Source: JBGPIK01 sp041484845 (lineage in GTDB: Bacteria > Desulfobacterota > Binatia > UBA9968). From it: DNA of 12,151 nt. This document shows, in pieces, positions 7,902-12,151 of the stretch. Location of the stretch: the NCBI GenBank assembly GCA_041484845.1, contig JBGPIK010000188.1, forward strand, positions 1 to 12,151. The letters are read 5' to 3'. The notes beneath the pieces were generated by a model. That model saw only the letters and a program-made list of their open reading frames with translations. It made no database searches and was not told the DNA's origin. Each line of letters starts with the position of its first letter. The stretch's first letter is position 1. Made by a program: the position numbers and the translations under genes.

Positions 7902-7966
7902 TTGGAGTATAGGAGTACTGGAGTGTTGGGTCTGGACCATTACTCCACCACTCCAACACTCCATTT
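7902..7966. repeat. GGAGT-type intergenic hairpin repeat, copy B
   Basis: This is the second copy of the repeat at 7032-7123, in the same orientation. Bases 7902-7940 match 7038-7076 exactly. The right part then lacks nine bases present in copy A and resumes with the shared segment TTACTCCACCACTCCA. A perfect 10-base arm GGAGTGTTGG (7920-7929) pairs with CCAACACTCC (7953-7962). It fills almost the whole spacer between the alcohol dehydrogenase stop (7970) and the SDR start (7889), displacing any obvious ribosome binding site. Confidence 0.87.
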
Positions 7967-7969
7967 CCG

Positions 7970-9067
7970 TTATCCCAACGCTGGATTGACCAACGCTTTT
8001 GTCGGAAACATCTCTGGAATTTCGCCGCCGACGGCGCGAATGCACTTCTCGATATCCTTTAATGGAAACGTATGACTGACCATTTCTTGCACCGGGAACT
8101 TGCTCTCTTCAATGAGCCGCAGCACGGCCTCGGTGGCGTCGTTATCGGCGGTAAAACAACCCTGCAGCTTGATTTCGTTCCACACCAGCTTGTCCATGAG
8201 CATCGGTGTCACCGTGGCGTCGCCGGTCAACCCCCCCAGCACCATCGTAGCTTGCCGATGCAGACAATCGACGGACTTCACGATGGCGTTCGGGTTGCCC
8301 GAGACATCCACAACTACGTCGCACATCTCACCGTGGGTTTCTTTGCGGATCACCTCAACAACATCTTCTTCTTCGACATTGATCGTGCGGTGCGCGCCGA
8401 ACTTCTTCGCCAGTTCCAGGCGCGGCTGGTCGCGTCCGATCCCGGTGATAAAGATCTTAGCCGCGCCAGCATGGCGCGCGGCGAACGTGCAGGCGAGCCC
8501 TTGTTGCCCGGGACCTTGGATCAGAACGTAGTCGCCCATTTTTACGCCGCCGCGGCGAATCGTCCACTGAAAGCCGTTGGCCATCACGGAGCCGATGAGC
8601 GCCGCGGCTTCCGCCGGAAGAGCATCGCTCACCTTGGTCGCGAGCACATCGGGAGCCAGGTAAATATAGTCCGCGAAACCGCCGAAGAGGTGCGGCGGTT
8701 GATCGCATTTGGTTCGACCACCGTAGTTCGTACGCTGCCGGCAGAAGCGCTGGTTGTTGCGCCGGCAATCCGCGCAGCGGCCGCAACCGAGCGCGCCTTT
8801 CAGAATAATTCGATCGCCTTCTTTTACGTGGTGAATCGCCGCGGCATTTTTGCCGAGCTTTTCGACGCGGCCGAGAATCTCGTGGCCGAGAATGATCGGA
8901 TAATCGACTTTGATCTTGCCATGCAGATATTTTACGTCGGTGCCGCAGACGCCGCCCATCTCGACCTTGACGAGGCCGCCGTCGGGAGGAATATCAGGAA
9001 GCGGGTATTCGCGTACCTCGAGTTTGTCGGGTCCTAATAGGGTTGCTCCTCTGCTGGTGCCGGTCAT
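7970..9067 (-). CDS. Zinc-dependent alcohol dehydrogenase, MDR family
   Basis: The protein is 365 residues from the ATG at 9067, which has AAGGAG five bases upstream. The frame is open to 9130, but that extension only translates a dispersed repeat. The catalytic zinc site is visible as GGVCGTD (C41) and GHE (H62, E63). The structural zinc loop has four cysteines at C95, C98, C101 and C109. The Rossmann domain carries GPGQQG (185-190). It belongs to the medium-chain dehydrogenase/reductase superfamily, threonine/sorbitol dehydrogenase-like branch, and should oxidise an alcohol to an aldehyde or ketone with NAD(P) in the cytoplasm. It sits second in the operon, after a secreted binding protein and before the first SDR, which suggests it acts on the imported compound or an early intermediate. 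The substrate cannot be inferred. Confidence 0.93.
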   Translation of the reverse strand: MTGTSRGATLLGPDKLEVREYPLPDIPPDGGLVKVEMGGVCGTDVKYLHGKIKVDYPIILGHEILGRVEKLGKNAAAIHHVKEGDRIILKGALGCGRCADCRRNNQRFCRQRTNYGGRTKCDQPPHLFGGFADYIYLAPDVLATKVSDALPAEAAALIGSVMANGFQWTIRRGGVKMGDYVLIQGPGQQGLACTFAARHAGAAKIFITGIGRDQPRLELAKKFGAHRTINVEEEDVVEVIRKETHGEMCDVVVDVSGNPNAIVKSVDCLHRQATMVLGGLTGDATVTPMLMDKLVWNEIKLQGCFTADNDATEAVLRLIEESKFPVQEMVSHTFPLKDIEKCIRAVGGEIPEMFPTKALVNPALG

Positions 9068-9083
9068 ATCGTCTCCTTCGCTT

Positions 9084-9129
9084 AGATCCTTCGCTTCGCT
9101 CAGGATGACGGAATCTAAAGATTCCGTCA
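9084..9129. repeat. Dispersed 'VILSEAKDL'-type repeat with adjoining 11-bp hairpin
   Basis: On the minus strand, 9109-9084 encodes the peptide VILSEAKDL in one frame. This is the familiar mistranslation of an intergenic repeat seen in many unrelated bacterial genomes (recalled, not searched). Next to it is a perfect inverted repeat: TGACGGAATCT (9106-9116), a 2-base AA spacer, and AGATTCCGTCA (9119-9129). The outer end of the hairpin includes the stop codon of the substrate-binding protein gene (9127-9129). There is no T-run, so a stabilising or attenuating mRNA hairpin is more likely than a terminator. Confidence 0.7.
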
Positions 9130-10119
9130 CTTTACCTTGTATTCTTGCGTGAGTTTATCGATAAAACCGTTCGCGTCGAGCTCTTTCACCAGCGACATGT
9201 CGATGAAACGTTCGGGATTTTCCGCGAGCACGTTAGGATGTTTTTTGCCGACTTCCTGAATCGGCAGCTCGAAGTACTCCTTGGCCGGATAAGGCTTCAA
9301 AGGAAAGTCATACTCGCGGAAATTTTCCTCCAGCACTTCGCGATCGCTGACCTTCATATACTTGGACAGCACTTTGAGGCTGAACTCATGGTTGGCCTTG
9401 TAAAAGTGAACTCCTTCGATCATCGCCTTGGTGAAGTTGACCATATCCGCGCGGCTCTTGGCCAGGTAGGGTTTGCGCGATACGAAAAAAAGACTCGAGT
9501 AAGGGATTCCCAACTTCGACGCGTCGATCAACAAGGAATAGCCCAATTTTCGGGCTTGCAGCGTCATCGGCGGGGTGAGAATGGCGGCGTCGGCGTTACT
9601 GGTTTGGACGGCGGCAATGCGGTTGGACTGATTGCCCACCTGCAGGAGGGCAACATCGGTCTCCGGTCGAAGTCCTTCGCGCTGCAGGAGATAACGGGCG
9701 GCGAAATCGGCATTGCTGCCAAAGCGGCTGATCGCGAGGCTTCTTACTTCCTTGAGGCTTTTTATCCCCTTGCGGCCGAATATCCGGTTATCCATGCTAT
9801 TGCCGAGCCGGCCGAACATCGTGAGATCCAGCCCTTTCAGGGACGTCTCAATCACCACTTGGGGAGAAAACATGCCGACTTGAGCGTCGCCGGAAATCAG
9901 CGCTGCCGCGGCCGAGGTAGCACCCTGAATAAAGATGAGCTGAACTTGATTGCCGTACTTCTCAAACAGTTTCGCTTCCTTGGTGACCCAGAGCGGCGCG
10001 AACTGGCCGACCTCGCTGGTCCAGACGACATTGATCTGGGCTGCGGAAGCGTGGTGCCCGATGGGAATCAGCAAAGAGAGAACAATAATGAGGCTCGACA
10101 GATGACGGTGTACCTTCAT
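9127..10119 (-). CDS. ABC transporter substrate-binding protein, NMT1/TauA-like (copy 1)
   Basis: The protein is 330 residues from the ATG at 10119, which has GGAG six bases upstream. The frame is open to 10206, but the signal peptide begins at the chosen start. Residues 1-27 form a Sec signal: basic MKVHRH, hydrophobic LSSLIIVLSLLIPI, cleavage after SAA before Q28. There is no lipobox cysteine. The mature part has the NMT1/SsuA fold pattern: APLWVTKEAKLFEKYG (41-56), GDAQVGMFSPQ (78-87), SLKEVRSLAISRFGSNADFAA starting at residue 121, and a C-terminal helix with FIDMSLVKELDANGFID. It should bind a small organic ligand in the periplasm. No permease or ATPase gene is in the window, so it is an orphan here. 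It is first in the operon and divergent from a paralogue. Confidence 0.9.
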   Translation of the reverse strand: MKVHRHLSSLIIVLSLLIPIGHHASAAQINVVWTSEVGQFAPLWVTKEAKLFEKYGNQVQLIFIQGATSAAAALISGDAQVGMFSPQVVIETSLKGLDLTMFGRLGNSMDNRIFGRKGIKSLKEVRSLAISRFGSNADFAARYLLQREGLRPETDVALLQVGNQSNRIAAVQTSNADAAILTPPMTLQARKLGYSLLIDASKLGIPYSSLFFVSRKPYLAKSRADMVNFTKAMIEGVHFYKANHEFSLKVLSKYMKVSDREVLEENFREYDFPLKPYPAKEYFELPIQEVGKKHPNVLAENPERFIDMSLVKELDANGFIDKLTQEYKVK

Positions 10120-10154
10120 ACATTTCTCCTTTCTCACGATCAAAGAAAACTCGG

Positions 10155-10184
10155 TTGACGTCTCTTCCCGCTTGCTCCTATACT
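10155..10184 (+). promoter_or_regulatory. Sigma70-like promoter for the plus-strand substrate-binding protein
   Basis: TTGACG (10155-10160) and TATACT (10179-10184) are separated by 18 bases, each matching the consensus at 5 of 6 positions. They sit 39 bases before the ATG at 10224, leaving room for a short leader with AGGAGGAG (10211-10218). Sequence match only; no experimental start. Confidence 0.6.
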
Positions 10185-10206
10185 GCCTCGCAGCGCTTGG
10201 AATCAA
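10177..10206 (-). promoter_or_regulatory. Possible sigma70-like promoter for the minus-strand operon
   Basis: Read on the minus strand, TTGATT (10206-10201) and TATAGG (10182-10177) are 18 bases apart, each 4 of 6 to consensus. The -10 box overlaps the -10 of the opposing promoter. It lies about 57 bases before the operon's first ATG (10119). Weaker than the plus-strand candidate. Confidence 0.4.
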
Positions 10207-10223
10207 GCCGAGGAGGAGTTTTT

Positions 10224-11204
10224 ATGTACCGTTACGGACTGTGTGTGTTGTTTGTTCTTTCTACGATACACGACGTCGCTGCGCAACCGGCAACGCGTGT
10301 TATGTCAGGCTATTCGGCGGTCTCCGGTCCGCACGCGGTACTTTGGGTCGCGCGTGAGGCCGGCCTATTTGAAAAAAACGGCTTGCGGACCGACGTGGCT
10401 TACATCCGTAGCGGTTCGACCATGGGGCAGGCGCTCGTCGCAGGGGAAATTCAGATGGCGCAAATGGGCGGGCCGGCCATGCTAGCGGCAGGAGTGGCGG
10501 GGATGGACGTGACCTTCGTCGCTGTGGCATTGAACACTACTCCCATCGTCATTATGGGCACGGTGTCGAAGATGGAAGAGCTGAAAGGCAAAGCGATCGG
10601 CGTAACCCGTTACGGTTCGAACACGGACATCTCGGCGCGCTTTGCCATCCGCAAGTTCGGACTTCAGCCGGAGAAGGACGTGGCGCTTGTGCAGCTGGAG
10701 GACTATCCGGGGATCATGGGAGGCATTCAGTCGGGGCGCATCGCCGCGGGAGCGCTCGCGGATCCCTTTACCGATTATGCGAAGAAACTCGGCTATAAGG
10801 AAATCGCGGACATCGCAGCGCTTGGCCTCGAGTTTCCTTTCGTCGGTATCGCGACCAAGAAAACTTACCTGCGCGATAATCCCGACGTCGCGCAGCGCTT
10901 CGTGCGCGCCTACGTCGAAGCGATCGCGCTTTACAAAAACAACCGCGAGCTGGCCATGAAAGTGACGAGCAAGTACACCGGCATTAAAGATCCGGCGATT
11001 CTTAGTTCAACGGTGAATTTTTATGCGCCCAAACTGGCCCGCGTTCCGTACCCGACGATCGGCGGTATTCGCTTCGTTTTGGATCAAATCGCGGCGCGCG
11101 ACCCCAAGGCCAAGAGTGTCAATGCCGAAGCGTTCATGGATGTGCGCTTTGTCAAGCAATTGGATGAGAGCGGATTCATCCAGCGTCTGTACCCGAAGAG
11201 TTAG
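10224..11204 (+). CDS. ABC transporter substrate-binding protein, NMT1/TauA-like (copy 2)
   Basis: The protein is 326 residues from the ATG at 10224, with AGGAGG seven bases upstream. An in-frame ATG-less extension to 10155 would include the promoter and is rejected. The signal peptide spans residues 1-20 (hydrophobic LCVLFVLSTI, cleavage after VAA before Q21). The mature protein follows the same plan as copy 1: HAVLWVAREAGLFEKNGL, GEIQMAQMGGPA, a conserved GVTRYGSNTDISARFAIRKFGL block (the counterpart of the SRFGSNADFAA block), KDVALVQL, and a C-terminal FMDVRFVKQLDESGFI. The two are paralogues with moderate identity. It is predicted periplasmic, ligand unknown, with no adjacent permease. 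It is transcribed away from the operon from a shared 104-base intergenic region, and its stop codon lies one base from that of the converging membrane ORF. Confidence 0.9.
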   Translation: MYRYGLCVLFVLSTIHDVAAQPATRVMSGYSAVSGPHAVLWVAREAGLFEKNGLRTDVAYIRSGSTMGQALVAGEIQMAQMGGPAMLAAGVAGMDVTFVAVALNTTPIVIMGTVSKMEELKGKAIGVTRYGSNTDISARFAIRKFGLQPEKDVALVQLEDYPGIMGGIQSGRIAAGALADPFTDYAKKLGYKEIADIAALGLEFPFVGIATKKTYLRDNPDVAQRFVRAYVEAIALYKNNRELAMKVTSKYTGIKDPAILSSTVNFYAPKLARVPYPTIGGIRFVLDQIAARDPKAKSVNAEAFMDVRFVKQLDESGFIQRLYPKS

Positions 11205-11205
11205 T

Positions 11206-11655
11206 TTAGCTTTTCACCAGGACCAAGCCCATCAACGTTGCTACAGGGCCTAAGGTCGCATTGATTTTGAGTAACGTAAACCACCTTTGCCACAGAATGC
11301 GCAAAGCCTCGGGCCATGAAATAATCTCTTCGGAAGTCTCCGCCGTCCTGGCAGCGATCCGGGCGCCGTATTTGAAGACTTGCACGCCGTGATGGTAAAC
11401 CATCGCGGCGAAGACAATGAGTTTGATCGACAGGGCGATGAGATAAAATGGACCGAGGCTCGAAGCGTTTGCCTGCCGGCGGAGGACTAAATTCACTATG
11501 CCGGTGATGAGCAACAGGCTTATGCTGGTCCAGACGACAGCTTCGAGAGACCTCCTGCCGGGGCCATTTAAGGGACGTTGTTGCCTAGCTGGAATAACTC
11601 TGGTATACAAAGGCTCACCCGACGGGGAGGAGTCAAAGCATGCCGAGGCAAGCAA
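11206..11655 (-). CDS. CopD-like small membrane protein, probably 5'-truncated
   Basis: The open frame gives 149 codons from a TTG at 11655. The credible part is roughly residues 28-149: three membrane spans (about 40-58, 66-88 and 128-146), a TGIVNL motif in the first span and a hydrophilic loop between the second and third. This matches the last three of the four spans in short CopD-like/copper-resistance-D-type membrane proteins. Their usual first span, with a conserved HLLG-type motif, is missing here. Residues 1-27 have no membrane character, lack a ribosome binding site, and are antisense to the promoter-leader and first codons of the transposase gene. I infer that the 5' end was replaced when the transposase element arrived, leaving a remnant. 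It converges on the substrate-binding protein gene. The family call is from overall pattern only. Confidence 0.5.
   Translation of the reverse strand: MLASACFDSSPSGEPLYTRVIPARQQRPLNGPGRRSLEAVVWTSISLLLITGIVNLVLRRQANASSLGPFYLIALSIKLIVFAAMVYHHGVQVFKYGARIAARTAETSEEIISWPEALRILWQRWFTLLKINATLGPVATLMGLVLVKS
11581..11609 (+). promoter_or_regulatory. Possible promoter of the transposase gene
   Basis: TTGCCT (11581-11586) and TATACA (11604-11609) are 17 bases apart, each 4 of 6 to the sigma70 consensus. They lie 30 bases before the ATG at 11640, followed by GGAGGAG. The placement fits a short leader for the transposase. Confidence 0.35.
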
Positions 11656-12151
11656 GGTTGGATAGCCCGGGTACCCTGCACCACGTGATGATCCGGGGGA
11701 TTGAAAGAAGAAGGATCGTCGACGATGAGCAAGATCGGCGGGATTTTGTTCAGCGGTTAGGCAAGCTCGCGAGCGAAACGCTGACCTCGATATACGCGTG
11801 GGCGCTGATGAGCAACCACGCCCATATACTGCTAAGCAGTGGACCCCACGGGTTGGCGAAATTCATGCGGCGTTTTCTGACCGGCTATGCGGTGAGCTAC
11901 AATCTACGGCATCGTCGGCACGGGCATGTTTTTCAGAATCGGTACAAATCGATTGTGTGCGACGGGGACAGCTATTTTACTGAACTAGTACGCTACATTC
12001 ATTTAAATCCGCTACGGGTGAGATTGGTAAGGGATCTCAAGGGATTAGAGCACTATCCGTACTGCGGCCATGGTGCGATATTGGGAACGGTGAAAAACGA
12101 CTGGCAAGAGCGCGACAGTGTCCTTGCGCAGTTTGGCAGCCGGGGGGGAGA
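11640..12151 (+). CDS. REP-associated tyrosine transposase (RAYT)/IS200-like Y1 transposase, cut by window edge
   Basis: The frame is open from the ATG at 11640 through 170 codons to the window edge. The start has GGAGGAG seven bases upstream. The protein begins MPRQARLDSPGTLHHVMIRG, a typical N-terminus of the Y1_Tnp family. It carries the HUH metal motif as HAH (H60, H62) in ALMSNHAHILL, the RAYT-type GHVFQNRYKS (95-104), and the catalytic tyrosine region YIHLNPLRV with Y119. These HUH single-strand nucleases move IS200/IS605 elements or process REP palindromes. The C-terminal part is off the window, so I cannot tell whether the gene is complete or where the element ends. It overlaps, head to head, the open frame of the membrane protein remnant. 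Confidence 0.9.
   Translation, partial: MPRQARLDSPGTLHHVMIRGIERRRIVDDEQDRRDFVQRLGKLASETLTSIYAWALMSNHAHILLSSGPHGLAKFMRRFLTGYAVSYNLRHRRHGHVFQNRYKSIVCDGDSYFTELVRYIHLNPLRVRLVRDLKGLEHYPYCGHGAILGTVKNDWQERDSVLAQFGSRGG

Noticed and set aside
8072..9037. Plus-strand open frame of 321 codons
   Set aside because: It is antisense to the alcohol dehydrogenase and explained by that gene's codon bias. The minus-strand protein has complete zinc and Rossmann motifs.
9068..9130. N-terminal extension of the alcohol dehydrogenase (VILSEAKDL peptide)
   Set aside because: The peptide is translation of a dispersed intergenic repeat. The ATG at 9067 has AAGGAG at proper spacing.
9145..10158. Plus-strand open frame of 337 codons
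   Set aside because: It is antisense to the substrate-binding protein, which has a signal peptide and family motifs. The plus-strand frame has no such features.

Overview
This 12 kb window looks like a chromosomal stretch from a moderately GC-rich, probably uncultured bacterium. The style is typical of soil or sediment metagenome lineages such as Binatota/'Deltaproteobacteria', Rokubacteria, NC10 or Tectomicrobia. Signs are paired amidohydrolase-2 and SDR genes, orphan NMT1-type substrate-binding proteins, clear AGGAGG-like ribosome binding sites, dispersed intergenic hairpin repeats and an IS200/RAYT-type transposase. The taxonomic guess is weak and rests on gene content only.

Left part, minus strand: the helicase gene hrpB fills 1-2534 and loses its last few codons at the window edge. 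Upstream of it, in the same direction, is an AT-richer gene for a long coiled-coil protein of unknown function (2763-3719). A 345-base gene-free stretch (3720-4064) follows, holding a strong hairpin and further palindromes.

Centre, minus strand, 4065-10119: six co-directional genes, probably one operon. In transcription order they are an exported NMT1/TauA-like substrate-binding protein, a zinc alcohol dehydrogenase (MDR family), an SDR dehydrogenase, an amidohydrolase-2 enzyme, a second SDR and a second amidohydrolase. The SDR-amidohydrolase pair is therefore duplicated in tandem. A plausible reading (inference) is uptake of a small, perhaps aromatic or carboxylated, compound, then NAD(P)-dependent oxidations and a metal-dependent hydrolysis or decarboxylation. 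No ABC permease or ATPase is in the window. The spacers carry dispersed repeats: two near-identical GGAGT-type hairpin repeats bracket the first SDR, and a widespread 'VILSEAKDL'-type repeat plus an 11-bp hairpin lies between the binding protein and the alcohol dehydrogenase.

Right part: a second, paralogous substrate-binding protein (10224-11204, plus strand) is divergent from the first. The 104-base gap between them holds overlapping back-to-back sigma70-like promoters. Converging on it with a 1-base gap is a short membrane ORF resembling the C-terminal part of CopD-like proteins (11206-11655, minus). It seems to have lost its 5' end to the leader of a RAYT/IS200-like HUH transposase gene (11640 to the window end, plus), which is cut by the right edge.
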